This document shows positions 42,612 to 51,689 of a DNA stretch of 64,000 bases, piece by piece (the first letter of the stretch is position 1; every line of letters begins with the position of its first letter). Location of the stretch: the NCBI GenBank assembly GCA_903887775.1, contig CAISRB010000028.1, positions 96,309-160,308 of the forward strand, read 5' to 3'. The notes beneath the pieces are model-generated. The model searched no databases and was not told the origin of the DNA. It was given only the letters and a program-made list of their open reading frames with translations. The DNA is from an uncultured Bacteroidales bacterium. Lineage in GTDB: Bacteria > Bacteroidota > Bacteroidia > Bacteroidales > FEN-979. Made by a program: the position numbers and the translations under genes.

Positions 42612-43919
42612 TCAACGTAATAATTTTCCGCTGATGAGCAGCAGGGCTGTCTCGGTAAGTTTTGTCCTGAATTCCGCCTCCACAAGCCTGGTATTGGCAT
42701 CCAGCAGGTTTTTCTGAATCTCGCGTAGCTGAAGTGACGAAATGGATCCCACTTCGAAGCTTTCCTTTGCGATCTCCATATTTTTTCTGGCCAGCTGCAC
42801 ATTCTCTTTCTCAAATAGAACAAGTTCCATCTGGTTCAGATACTGGTTGTAGATCTTTAAAAGCTGTGCATCAAGCTTGTTCTCGAGCTGTTTCATTTCC
42901 AGTTCGGAAGTGGCATAAGAGATCCGGGCATTCCTGACATCCCTTTGCATGTTGAGGCCGTTGAAAATATTCATGTAAGCTGAAACTCCTATCACCGCGC
43001 CAAAATTCCTGTTATAATTGATGAAATTCGCCTCACTCTGATTGTTCAGGTAATTGACGCCGGTAGTTAATCCAACGCTTGGCCATTGCACGGCCCTGGC
43101 CGATTTCAGGTTCAGCGAGCTGACTTCCATGTTGCGGTTGTACAGCAGAAGGTTGCGGTTGGCTTCCCTCATTCCTGCTCTCAGTGAATCATAATTCAGC
43201 TGGTAATGGAGAAAGATGGTATCCTTTACATTGAATTTTGAAGTCACATCCCTTGCCATCAATTCATTCAGGGTGGCGAGTGAATTGATGAACACAGTTT
43301 TCTGGTTCGAGAGATTTGCGATATCTGAATTCAGCTCCACCCTGGCTTTCAGGAATTCGAGCTCTGAACCGCTTCCCGTTTCATACTTCAGCTTTGCAAG
43401 TTCAAGCCTGAACTGGGAAATTCCCACCTGTTCCTCGATGATCTGGGTTACTTTTGCGAGCCTGATGATATCGTAATAAGCGGCCATGATGCCTGCCAGG
43501 GTATTCTCAACAGAGATCTTGACATTAAGATCACCTATTTCTTCGAGTTTTTTCAGTTTGTCGTAAGAGATGAACATTTTCAATCCGTCGAACAGCGTCC
43601 AGTTCAGGTTGATACCTGCGGTGAACAAATCGGAATTGGCATTGGGATTGTCAAGACTGTTTCCCGTAGTCGTTGATTGTTTTGCACTGCTGAATTGATG
43701 TGCATAGCCTGCATTCACATCAATCTTCGGGAGCATGCCGGCATTTCCGGGTGTGGCGTTGTTATCTGCAATTTTCAGGGAATTTTTTGCAATGTTGATC
43801 CCGTAATTATTGGCCAGGCCGATCTCTATGGCTGATTCCAGGGTAAGCACATCCTGGGCGGCCGCCGTACCGGCTGCGAAAATCAGAAGAATCCCGATGA
43901 TAAATGTCTTTCTCATCAT
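42612..43919 (-). CDS. TolC-family outer-membrane efflux protein
   Basis: This 435-residue protein starts with a signal peptide (core GILLIFAAGTAAAQ) and shows the two repeated alpha-helical hairpins of the TolC family, with LESAIEIGLANNYGINIAKNSLKIADNN near the start and ENVQLARKNMEIAKESFEVGSISSLQLREIQKNLLDA in the last quarter. It forms the outer-membrane duct of the RND pump. It overlaps the end of the pump gene by 4 bp and is the last gene of the operon. Confidence 0.88.
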   Translation of the reverse strand: MMRKTFIIGILLIFAAGTAAAQDVLTLESAIEIGLANNYGINIAKNSLKIADNNATPGNAGMLPKIDVNAGYAHQFSSAKQSTTTGNSLDNPNANSDLFTAGINLNWTLFDGLKMFISYDKLKKLEEIGDLNVKISVENTLAGIMAAYYDIIRLAKVTQIIEEQVGISQFRLELAKLKYETGSGSELEFLKARVELNSDIANLSNQKTVFINSLATLNELMARDVTSKFNVKDTIFLHYQLNYDSLRAGMREANRNLLLYNRNMEVSSLNLKSARAVQWPSVGLTTGVNYLNNQSEANFINYNRNFGAVIGVSAYMNIFNGLNMQRDVRNARISYATSELEMKQLENKLDAQLLKIYNQYLNQMELVLFEKENVQLARKNMEIAKESFEVGSISSLQLREIQKNLLDANTRLVEAEFRTKLTETALLLISGKLLR

Positions 43920-46900
43920 ATAACCTCACTTCTCGCTGCCTCGCTACCTCTTATATCCCGGGATAAGAAAGTATAGAATGCAGGAATGATAAAGAGTGTA
44001 AGGAAAGTCGAGAAGATCAGTCCGCCCACAACTGCAATCCCCAGCGACTGCCTGCTTTCCGAGGATGCTCCTATATTCAGCGCGATGGGAAGTATCCCCA
44101 GTACCATGGCCGACGAGGTCATGAGGATGGGCCTGAACCTTGAAGCGGCTGCAGCACGCACCGCTTCCAGCTTTGGCAGCCCGCCCAGTTTCCTCTGGTT
44201 TGCAAATTCAACGATGAGGATGCCGTTTTTCGTGACCAGCCCGATGAGCATGACGATCCCGATCTCACTGAAAATATTCAGGGTTTGTTTGAAATACCAG
44301 AGTGAGAAAAGGGCGCCTGCAATAGCCAGGGGGACGGTAAGCAGGATGATGAAAGGATCAATGAAACTTTCGAACTGGGCGGCAAGGATAAGGAATATCA
44401 GGATGATCCCGAGTATGAATACGAAAATGAGGCTTGATGAACTTTCCCTGTAATCCCGGCTTTGACCCGCGAGGTTGGTTTTAATATTTGGCGGAAGTAT
44501 CTCTTTTGATATCCTGTCGAGCTCCCTGATCCCGTCACCAAGGGTAGCCCCCTGGGTGAGCCCTGCCGAAATGGTTGCCGAGATATACCGGTTATAGGAA
44601 TAAATGGCGGCCGGGTTGATATTTTCCTCAACGGTGATGAGGTTGTCGAGGGGCACCAGGTCGCCAGTCATACTTCGTACATAAAGCGCTTTTAATGCAT
44701 CCGGATCGTTACGGAACCGGGGCATAAGCTGCCCTATGACCTCGTATTGCTTTCCCTCGAAGATGAAATATTCATATCGTTGCCCGCTCAGGCTTAGCTG
44801 CAGGGTGCGGGCAATTTCCTCGGTAGAGACATTCAGCAGTGAGGCTTTATCTCGGTTCACTGTGATCCTCAGTTCGGGTTTGTTGATCTTGAAATCGGCA
44901 TCCACGAACTGAAGTATGGGCAATTTCCTTGCTTCCTCGAGGAAATGAGGCAGCACATCTTTAAGCATCACGAGGCTGGGGGCCTGGAGTACATACTGAA
45001 GGGGCTGGCCTGAGAACCTGTCGCCTATCGTCGGCGGTTCGAAGGGGAAACAGCGTATCCCGGTGATCTGCTGAAGTTCCCTGGCTGCTTTCACGAAAAT
45101 CTCATGTTGCGACCGCGTCCTTTTTTCCGCATCCTGGAGGTAAACGATCTCCATCCCCTTATTCGGGTTATCCCTTGCCCCCATGCTGGGCGAGATCATA
45201 TAAAAATAGGTCGACACTTCCGGGACGGAATCCCTGAAATATTTATCCACCCTGGCCATATACTTATCCATGAACTCATACGTGGAACCTTCAGGCGCAA
45301 GAGTGGGTATACGTATGTTATTACGGTCCTCGAACGGCGCCAGTTCCGAATGAAGGGACTTGTAAAACACATAGATCAGCGAGGTAATAACGAGGAACAG
45401 GGGAAATGCCATCCACCTGCGTTTTAAGAAATTTTCAAGGGAGCTAACGTATGCCCTGTTAAGATATTCAAAGAACGGATCAGTACTGCGGATGAGCCAG
45501 TTCGGCTTTCGGTCTCCCCGGGGTTTTAATATGCGGGAACACATCATGGGCGATAGGGTCAGAGCAACGAAAGCTGATATCAGCACGGAACCTGCAACCA
45601 CGAGTGCAAATTCCCTGAAGAGCCTGCCAACCAAACCCTGCAGGAACATCACCGGGATGAAAACAGCTGCCAGCACTATCGTCGTTGAGATCACCGCAAA
45701 GAAGATCTCGTTCATCCCTTCGTTGGCGGCTGTAACCGGGTGCATGCCTTTGCCGACTTTGGCATGGATATTTTCAAGCACAATGATGGCGTCGTCGCAT
45801 ACCAGGCCTATCGCCAAAACAACTGCCAGGAGCGTAAGCACATTGATCGAAAGCCCGAACAGGGCCATCAGGATAAACGCCCCGATAAGCGAGACCGGGA
45901 TCGCTACGACAGGTACGATGGTCGACCTCCAGTCGCGGAGGAAAAAGAAGATGATCAGGATCACGAGCAGAAGGGAAAGAAGGATAGTCTGGCGGACCTC
46001 TTTCACGGCTTTTCTCTCAAATTTCGTAAAATCATAACCGATACTGATCGAGTATTCGGCCGGTATCTCATCTTTCAGCTTGGCCATCCTGCGGTAGAAC
46101 TCATCAGCAATAGCCACGTTATTTGCGTTATTCTGGGGAACCACACCAATGATAAGCACCGGCAGCAGGTCCATCATCACTGTAGAACGGTCATTCTGGG
46201 GATATAACTCGGCGTTGCCGATGTCGGACAAGCGGATGATATTGCCCCCTTCCTGCCGTATGATCATATTGTTATACTGATCGGGGCTTTGCATCAGACC
46301 CAGGGTCCTGATGGTGAGCTCGGTCATATTCCCTTCGACACGTCCCGACGGAAGCTCGATATTTTCCCTTGCAATGGCTTTCTGAATATCCAGTGTGGTG
46401 ATGCCGCAGGATGCCATCTTATATGGATCCAGCCAAAGCCGCATCGAATATTTCTTTTCGCCGAAGATCTTGATGTCACCCACCCCCGGTATTGTCTGGA
46501 GCCTTTCCTTGATCACGTTTTCCATCAGGGCATTCACTTCCATGATATTATGCTGGTAAGAGCGGATGACCATGAAGATGATCGCATTGGCGTTGGCGCT
46601 CAGCTTTTCAACGATCGGAGGGTCAACATCCTTAGGGAGCTGGCTGATGGTTTTCGAGACCCTGTCACGTACGTCATTGGCTGCAGCTTCCATATCGTTG
46701 CCCAGGTTGAATTCAACCGTGATAAGGCTGGTCTGGTCATTGGATATTGACGATAGCACCCTGATCCCTTCTATACCGTTTATTGCATCTTCAAGAGGTT
46801 CTGTGATCTGGGCCTGGATGATCTCCGCATTGGCTCCCGAATAATTTGTGGTCACCGTGACGATGGGAGGATCCATCGCCGGGTATTCCCTGATCCCCAG

Positions 46901-46993
46901 GTATGAATAACTGACCAGTCCGAAAATAACGATAAGCAGGGAGAATACGATTGCCAGGACCGGCCTTTTAATACTGACGGATGAGAGACTCAT
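43916..46993 (-). CDS. RND efflux pump permease (HAE1-type)
   Basis: This 1025-residue pump begins with SSVSIKRPVLAIVFSLLIVIFGLVSY and shows the standard twelve-helix, two-repeat architecture. It has the TM4 acid pair in GLVCDDAIIVLENIH, the loop GVGDIKIFGEKKYSMRLWLDPYK, and the second half's GIVMLIGLVTKNGILIVEFANQRK. It is closest in style to AcrB/MexB-like drug exporters. Its last eleven residues (RGSEAARSEVI) are coded by the dispersed GTAGCGAG-type repeat at 43925-43950. It runs with the adaptor gene (1 bp) and TolC (4-bp overlap). Confidence 0.92.
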   Translation of the reverse strand: MSLSSVSIKRPVLAIVFSLLIVIFGLVSYSYLGIREYPAMDPPIVTVTTNYSGANAEIIQAQITEPLEDAINGIEGIRVLSSISNDQTSLITVEFNLGNDMEAAANDVRDRVSKTISQLPKDVDPPIVEKLSANANAIIFMVIRSYQHNIMEVNALMENVIKERLQTIPGVGDIKIFGEKKYSMRLWLDPYKMASCGITTLDIQKAIARENIELPSGRVEGNMTELTIRTLGLMQSPDQYNNMIIRQEGGNIIRLSDIGNAELYPQNDRSTVMMDLLPVLIIGVVPQNNANNVAIADEFYRRMAKLKDEIPAEYSISIGYDFTKFERKAVKEVRQTILLSLLLVILIIFFFLRDWRSTIVPVVAIPVSLIGAFILMALFGLSINVLTLLAVVLAIGLVCDDAIIVLENIHAKVGKGMHPVTAANEGMNEIFFAVISTTIVLAAVFIPVMFLQGLVGRLFREFALVVAGSVLISAFVALTLSPMMCSRILKPRGDRKPNWLIRSTDPFFEYLNRAYVSSLENFLKRRWMAFPLFLVITSLIYVFYKSLHSELAPFEDRNNIRIPTLAPEGSTYEFMDKYMARVDKYFRDSVPEVSTYFYMISPSMGARDNPNKGMEIVYLQDAEKRTRSQHEIFVKAARELQQITGIRCFPFEPPTIGDRFSGQPLQYVLQAPSLVMLKDVLPHFLEEARKLPILQFVDADFKINKPELRITVNRDKASLLNVSTEEIARTLQLSLSGQRYEYFIFEGKQYEVIGQLMPRFRNDPDALKALYVRSMTGDLVPLDNLITVEENINPAAIYSYNRYISATISAGLTQGATLGDGIRELDRISKEILPPNIKTNLAGQSRDYRESSSSLIFVFILGIILIFLILAAQFESFIDPFIILLTVPLAIAGALFSLWYFKQTLNIFSEIGIVMLIGLVTKNGILIVEFANQRKLGGLPKLEAVRAAAASRFRPILMTSSAMVLGILPIALNIGASSESRQSLGIAVVGGLIFSTFLTLFIIPAFYTFLSRDIRGSEAARSEVI
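43925..43950 (-). repeat. Dispersed repeat copy at the RND pump C-terminus
   Basis: Read on the minus strand this is GAGGTAGCGAGGCAGCGAGAAGTGAG, i.e. GTAGCGAG, GCAGCGAG, AAGTGAG. It differs at one base from 28835-28857. It codes RGSEAARSE in the same reading phase (RGSE) as the copy in hypB. Confidence 0.7.
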
Positions 46994-46994
46994 G

Positions 46995-48050
46995 TTAATT
47001 CAGTTTCACCGGTTTCAGGGGGGAATCAGGTTTTATTCTAAGCAGATTCGTCACTACAATGGTATCATCCAGGGCTAAGCCGTCAACGATCTGGACCGAA
47101 AGGGTGGTGCGGATCCCTGTTGTTACAGGCTGAAGGACCGCTTTGCCCGATTTCATCAGGTAAACGTCGTAGCCTTTAACCGTCGGGATCAGGGCAGCAG
47201 TTGGAATGAAGAGTTTTTTATCGAGTGCCTGCAGGTTGAGCTCAACCCTCACCGAAGCCCCCGGGACCAGGCTGCCATCCCTGTTTTCACATATTGCACG
47301 AAGGAAGATCGTCCTGGTTTTCTTTTCCACATCGGGTTCCACGGCTTCAATCACTGCCTTATATACTTTTGTTGAATAATCTGTTGTAAAGAATATCCCT
47401 GACCCCTGGTGAAGGTCACCGGCATACCGCTCGGGTACTGAAAAATCAATTTTAATTTTGCTCACATCCTGGAGGCTCGCCAGGACCATATTCGGGTTTA
47501 CAAGTGCGCCTTCACTCACGTTCCTAACTCCTATCTTGCCTGCAAACGGAGCCCTGATCTCAGTTTTCGAAAGATCAACCTTTAAAATTTCTATCTCAGC
47601 CCTGATAGTGTTCAGGTGATTCAGGGTCTCATCATACTGTTCCTGGCTTATCCCTCCCTTCGCTAATTGCGCTTTTTGCCTGGCTTCATTCGTTGCAGCG
47701 AGTTGATCTTCGATGCTTAGCTTGTTTATCCTTGCAACGATATCCGCATCGTCCAGTTTGAAAAGTAATTGTCCTTTGCTCACGAACGAGCCTTCCCTGA
47801 GGAAAACGGTAATCACTTTTTTACTGATCTCGCTGACGATGGCCACACTTTCATTAGCCCGCAAAGATCCTATTGTTGAGAGTTGATAAATCATCGATGT
47901 ATCGCGGGTGACAAAAACCTCAACAGGGACAACCTGTTTTGAAGCAGCAACGGCTTCGGTTTTTTTCTTTCCCTTATCCGAAAATATCCTGATCAGAAGC
48001 AGGATGATGATCAATCCGATAACGCCAAACAGTATAAGTTTTCGTTTCAT
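46995..48050 (-). CDS. RND efflux periplasmic adaptor
   Basis: This 351-residue protein has an N-terminal membrane anchor (LILFGVIGLIIILLLIRIF). It has the membrane-fusion layout: strand VVPVEVFVTRDTSMIY, biotinyl-lipoyl halves SIGSLRANESVAIVSEISKKV and RAPFAGKIGVRNVSEGALV around a helical hairpin, then beta-barrel and membrane-proximal domains (VEPDVEKKTRTIFLRA). It bridges the pump and TolC. It is the first gene of the three-gene RND operon, 1 bp from the pump. Confidence 0.9.
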   Translation of the reverse strand: MKRKLILFGVIGLIIILLLIRIFSDKGKKKTEAVAASKQVVPVEVFVTRDTSMIYQLSTIGSLRANESVAIVSEISKKVITVFLREGSFVSKGQLLFKLDDADIVARINKLSIEDQLAATNEARQKAQLAKGGISQEQYDETLNHLNTIRAEIEILKVDLSKTEIRAPFAGKIGVRNVSEGALVNPNMVLASLQDVSKIKIDFSVPERYAGDLHQGSGIFFTTDYSTKVYKAVIEAVEPDVEKKTRTIFLRAICENRDGSLVPGASVRVELNLQALDKKLFIPTAALIPTVKGYDVYLMKSGKAVLQPVTTGIRTTLSVQIVDGLALDDTIVVTNLLRIKPDSPLKPVKLN

Positions 48051-48136
48051 TTACCTTGCTGATTGTCTTTCAAAGATAAATAATTGATCTATACAAAAAC
48101 AAAAGAAAAAATGGGTGAGAGGGTGATTAATAATTC

Positions 48137-49453
48137 TCAATCCCCGGCGAACAGCTTTTTTTCCCTCGTTTCGGGGAAGGTCCATATCCAGGCTCCGGTT
48201 AGCAGGGCAAATAATGCTGCAAGAGAAATGCCACCTCCGAGCCCGTACCTCAAAGCAATGATCGAAATGATAACAGGAGTGAAAAACTGTATGCCTCTTG
48301 CAAGGTTGAATGCTGATCCCATTGCTGTGCTGCGCACTGAAGTGGGAAAAAGTTCGGAGAACAGGGAGCCGAATCCGCCGAACATCCCCGTTCCGAAGCC
48401 AACCATGAACATAAAGGCCAGGATGATAAAGGGGTAGATCACGATGTAATCCCAGAAGATTGTTACCATGACCAGTCCCAGGGCCATGATAACAGAATAA
48501 ATGCTGTAGGCCGGGCGCCTTCCGAGCCGGTCGGCTATATATCCGAAAATAAGGTAGCCCAGAAATCCCCCTGTTTGAGTTACCAGTATCCAGAAAGCGG
48601 ATTTGGTAAGGGTGAAATGCCTTTCCGAATGAAGGTAACCCGGCATCCATGAATAGGTGAGCCAGTATGCCGACATGTCGAAGATTGCCAGTACCAATCC
48701 CAGAATAAAATATTTCCTGTTTTCCACGGATAAGAGTTCCTGAAACTGCTGAACTGTTGCACTTCTTTTATACCTGCCTATTGTTTGTTCCAGTATAATT
48801 CGTTTCTTCCTCAGAAGCCATAAGTCTGATTCCGGGATATGCCTTCTGATGAACAACACCAGTATGGCCGGCAGAAGTGAAATGAAAAAACAAGCTCTCC
48901 ATCCGATGAAAGGTGAGATCAGGCCACCGACGACAGAGGCAAGCGCAATACCAAGCGGCGCCCCGGTTTGCATCATGGCGCAATAACGTCCGCGGACTTT
49001 CGCCGGGAAGGTTTCACCTATATATGTCTGCCCGGTTCCCCACTCCCCCCCGACTCCCAGCCCGGTGAGAACCCTGCAAGCCATCAGCAGCCAGAAACTG
49101 CCAGCCAGGCCTGAAAAAAACGTACCTATCGAATACGTCAAAATGGTCCATTGCAGCACAGGTTTACGGCCGAAACGATCCGATAGTATTCCGAAGATGA
49201 CCCCTCCGATCGCTGTTGCGGCAAGGGTTGCTCCAAGGACATATGACATCTGCAGATTCGAAAAATTATACTCTTTCGAGATCGGGATGAGCAGGAAAGT
49301 AAACAGGATAAGGTCATAGAAATCAAATACCCAGCCGGCCCAGCACATCCCCAGGATCTTGTAATGGACGGGAGTGATCTTTTCGCATTCATTCAGCAGT
49401 TTCGGCTGCTGAAGGTAAGGATCGGAGACAAAAAGATTTGTCATAGTAAACAT
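48137..49453 (-). CDS. MFS transporter, acid or sugar carrier type
   Basis: This 438-residue protein has 12 transmembrane segments, the family motifs GILSDRFGRKPVLQW between TM2 and TM3 and FGYIADRLGRRPAYSI between TM8 and TM9, and the N-terminal WAGWVFDFYDLILFTFLL typical of metabolite:H+ symporters such as NanT, JEN1-like or AAHS carriers. It probably imports an organic acid or sialic-acid-like sugar. Neither is decided. ATG 49444 (MTNLFVSD) is the more likely start if the 11-bp inverted repeat at 49450-49474 is regulatory. A TAAGTTTG -7 element lies at 49481-49488 on this strand. Confidence 0.8.
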   Translation of the reverse strand: MFTMTNLFVSDPYLQQPKLLNECEKITPVHYKILGMCWAGWVFDFYDLILFTFLLIPISKEYNFSNLQMSYVLGATLAATAIGGVIFGILSDRFGRKPVLQWTILTYSIGTFFSGLAGSFWLLMACRVLTGLGVGGEWGTGQTYIGETFPAKVRGRYCAMMQTGAPLGIALASVVGGLISPFIGWRACFFISLLPAILVLFIRRHIPESDLWLLRKKRIILEQTIGRYKRSATVQQFQELLSVENRKYFILGLVLAIFDMSAYWLTYSWMPGYLHSERHFTLTKSAFWILVTQTGGFLGYLIFGYIADRLGRRPAYSIYSVIMALGLVMVTIFWDYIVIYPFIILAFMFMVGFGTGMFGGFGSLFSELFPTSVRSTAMGSAFNLARGIQFFTPVIISIIALRYGLGGGISLAALFALLTGAWIWTFPETREKKLFAGD

Positions 49454-49474
49454 GGTTTTGTTTCAAAATCATGT
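49450..49474. promoter_or_regulatory. Inverted repeat overlapping the MFS start
   Basis: ACATGGTTTTG at 49450-49460 and CAAAATCATGT at 49464-49474 form an 11-bp inverted repeat with one mismatch and a 3-base loop. It covers the longer ATG start of the MFS gene and may hide it in the messenger RNA or act as an operator. Confidence 0.35.
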
Positions 49475-49480
49475 CAAATA

Positions 49481-49488
49481 CAAACTTA
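49481..49488 (-). promoter_or_regulatory. -7 promoter element for the MFS gene
   Basis: The plus strand CAAACTTA is TAAGTTTG on the minus strand, a TAnnTTTG match. It is 28 bp upstream of the start at 49453. A plus-strand element TATCTTTG lies at 49495-49502, so the spacer may hold a bidirectional promoter. Confidence 0.45.
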
Positions 49489-49718
49489 CATATTTATCTT
49501 TGCATTTTTACAGTGCTTATTATGAGTCCTTTAAACGGGTCAAACCGAACAGCCGGCAAACAGGATGGCCGAATCAAATTTGGAACTATAAAAAAAAAGA
49601 ATTAATGTTGTAGCTTTACCTGTTCAGAATACTGAAGAAAAGGAACAGATATAGTACAATATGAGACTCACAGGACGACAGGTATTTTAAAAAAATCTTG
49701 CTTTATGGTACAGTAAAA

Positions 49719-51173
49719 ATGACTGAAATGAATGAGAAATATTTAGAACAGAAACCTATTAAAAAGGCCCTTGATGAACTTGAAGACATCAATGAATCTG
49801 TTAATCTGGAAGCAATAAACAGCCTGCATCGCATTGCCAGAGACTCAGAAAATTTTCGTCAGAATATATTTGATCATCTGTGTTTGTATATCCGAAAAAC
49901 AACATCGGGGGAAGATTATCAAGCCCAGGAAAGACCGATCTTCAAGATTCAAAGTATCTTAAACCTTTTAGTTAACGATGAATTTGAGAGAGTGATTTAC
50001 ATAGAATTACCTGCTGACCTGCATGGATGTCAGCTTCAAAGGGCGATTCTGGGGAGGGCAGAGCTGAGGGGGGCAAACCTGAGCCAGTCAAATCTGAGGG
50101 GGGCAAACCTCAGGGGGGCGAACCTCAGGGGGGCTGACCTGAACAAGGCAGACCTGAACAAGGCAGACCTGAGCAAGGCAGACCTGAGGGAGGCATATCT
50201 CAGAGGGGCTGACCTGAGTAAGGCCGACCTGAGTATGGCAAACCTGAATGCGGCTTATCTGAGAGGGGCAAACCTGAGTCTGGCAATTCTGAGTGAGACA
50301 GACCTGAACGGGGCAAACTTAAGTGAAGCAAATCTTTATGAAGCATACCTGAGTGAGGCAAACCTGAGTAAGACAAACCTGAGTAAGGCAAACCTGAGCA
50401 AGGCAGACCTGAGGGCGGTAACCCTGAGCAAGGCAAACCTGAGCGGTGCAAACCTGAGTGAGGCAAACCTGAGAGGGACAAACCTCAGTGAGGCAGACCT
50501 TAGCTTATCAGATCTGAGCAGGGCAAAAATGGGTTGGGCGCTACTTATCAGGACAAACCTCAGTGAAGCAACCATGAATGAGGTAAACCTGAGTAAAGCA
50601 TCATTGAGTAAGGCAAACCTGAGCGGGGCATCAATGTGCAGGGGGAACCTGAGCGGGGCAAACCTGAGCGGGGCAAACCTGAGCGGGGTAAACCTGAGCG
50701 GGGCAAACCTGAGCGGGGCAAACCTGAGTGAGGCATTTCTCAGTGAATCAGATATGAGTAAAGCGGACCTGAGTGGGACAAAAATCGGGTGGGCTCTCCT
50801 CGTAAGGACCAACCTTAGTGAGGCAAACCTGAGTAAGGCTGATCTCGGAGGGGCAATTCTTAGCGGGACAAACCTGAGTTTAGCAAACCTGAGTGGCGCT
50901 AATTTGAGTGAATCAAACCTGAGCAAGTCAGACCTCAGCGGGGCCAACCTCAGCGGGGCCAACCTCAACGGGACTAACCTGAGCCCGTCAAATCTGAACG
51001 GGGTTATTATAGACCATGCTGATTGGATATCCAGGCTTAAAGGCTGGAAATGTACCGGAGTTGAGGATATTGAGAGGAAATACGAAGTTGTTAATGAAGG
51101 GAATGATGTGGGACCTGTTTACCGGATAAGAGAAAGATCGTATCTCGGAAGCCACTCCGATATTGGAATATAA
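49719..51173 (+). CDS. Long pentapeptide-repeat protein
   Basis: This 484-residue protein has a 100-residue helical N-terminal domain (EKYLEQKPIKKALDELEDI, then NFRQNIFDHLCLYIRKT) and about 65 pentapeptide repeats with the A(D/N)LSX consensus between about residues 100 and 430. They should form a right-handed quadrilateral beta-helix. The tail is about 50 residues of ordinary sequence. The gene contains a 255-bp (17 repeats) internal duplication in which MGWALLIRTNLSEA and IGWALLVRTNLSEA recur. No signal peptide is visible. Functions in other families (gyrase mimicry, resistance, adhesion) vary, and I cannot choose. I used ATG 49719; TTG 49698 adds seven residues. Confidence 0.8.
   Translation: MTEMNEKYLEQKPIKKALDELEDINESVNLEAINSLHRIARDSENFRQNIFDHLCLYIRKTTSGEDYQAQERPIFKIQSILNLLVNDEFERVIYIELPADLHGCQLQRAILGRAELRGANLSQSNLRGANLRGANLRGADLNKADLNKADLSKADLREAYLRGADLSKADLSMANLNAAYLRGANLSLAILSETDLNGANLSEANLYEAYLSEANLSKTNLSKANLSKADLRAVTLSKANLSGANLSEANLRGTNLSEADLSLSDLSRAKMGWALLIRTNLSEATMNEVNLSKASLSKANLSGASMCRGNLSGANLSGANLSGVNLSGANLSGANLSEAFLSESDMSKADLSGTKIGWALLVRTNLSEANLSKADLGGAILSGTNLSLANLSGANLSESNLSKSDLSGANLSGANLNGTNLSPSNLNGVIIDHADWISRLKGWKCTGVEDIERKYEVVNEGNDVGPVYRIRERSYLGSHSDIGI
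50045..51005 (+). repeat. DNA-level pentapeptide repeat tract, 15-bp period
   Basis: The 15-bp units (CTGAGCGGGGCAAAC-like) run through most of the coding region. The blocks at about 50525-50575 and 50780-50830 are copies 255 bp apart. The tract makes long open frames on the antisense strand, which I do not treat as genes. Confidence 0.75.
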
Positions 51174-51206
51174 ATAAATTGTCAGTAAAAAAATCATTGA
51201 TTTCTT

Positions 51207-51467
51207 TTATATGGACCTGGACCATTTCAGGTATTCCATCTCATCTTTTTCGACACTCTTTTCCGTCACTTCGATATCTTTCCAGCCAAGATATTTTGCC
51301 ATAAGATAACGCCGGTGCCCCCGGATGATAGTCCTGTCAGGAGAAACAATTATAGGGTCCGGAGATCCATCCTTATTCATTGATTCCTGTAATCCTTCAA
51401 TATCGCTGGAAGAATAAATCTGGTCGTGAATAGGATTGACTTTGATTTGTTCAATTTTTAGTTTCAT
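51207..51467 (-). CDS. Small ParB-like N-terminal-domain protein
   Basis: This 86-residue protein is almost only a ParB/Srx-type domain: IEQIKVNPIHDQIYSSSDIEGLQESMNKDG, then PDPIIVSPDRTIIRGHRRYLMAKYLGWKDIEV with the GHRR motif that binds nucleotide in ParB and phosphate in relatives. There is no helix-turn-helix region, so it is not a partition ParB by itself. It could be an enzyme-like domain or a truncated remnant. The 222 bp upstream hold only an AT-rich stretch and the hairpin at 51619-51661. Confidence 0.65.
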   Translation of the reverse strand: MKLKIEQIKVNPIHDQIYSSSDIEGLQESMNKDGSPDPIIVSPDRTIIRGHRRYLMAKYLGWKDIEVTEKSVEKDEMEYLKWSRSI

Positions 51468-51618
51468 ATAGCGTCAGATTATCCGGCACTAAAATAAAAC
51501 AAGAAGGTTTCATGGAGCTTAAAAAGAAGAAAATATTATGAACAAAATTTTACCAGGAACAGTAAACAAATGTTCATAACTTTTCAATGGACTGAGGCGT
51601 TGTTCGGGAATAATTGAA

Positions 51619-51661
51619 GAATCCCCACCGCAACCAACGGGGTTGGCGCTCGCGGGGATTC
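51619..51661. terminator. Hairpin after the ABC importer operon
   Basis: GAATCCCC at 51619-51626 pairs with GGGGATTC at 51654-51661, with an inner stem around CAACC/GGTTG. On the minus strand, the transcript of the ATPase gene that ends at 51690 would meet it next, followed by a TTCAATTATT run. A role as terminator is likely. Confidence 0.5.
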
Positions 51662-51689
51662 AGACAGGGTTTTGTTGCAAATCTTTTTG

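Noticed and set aside
48051..48650. 199-codon frame overlapping the MFS transporter
   Set aside because: It lies in another frame of the same strand and has no transmembrane pattern of its own.
50336..50968. Long antisense frame (210 codons) with LRFAPLRF repeats opposite the pentapeptide tract
   Set aside because: It mirrors the 15-bp repeat of the sense gene; no signal, no start context and no domain.
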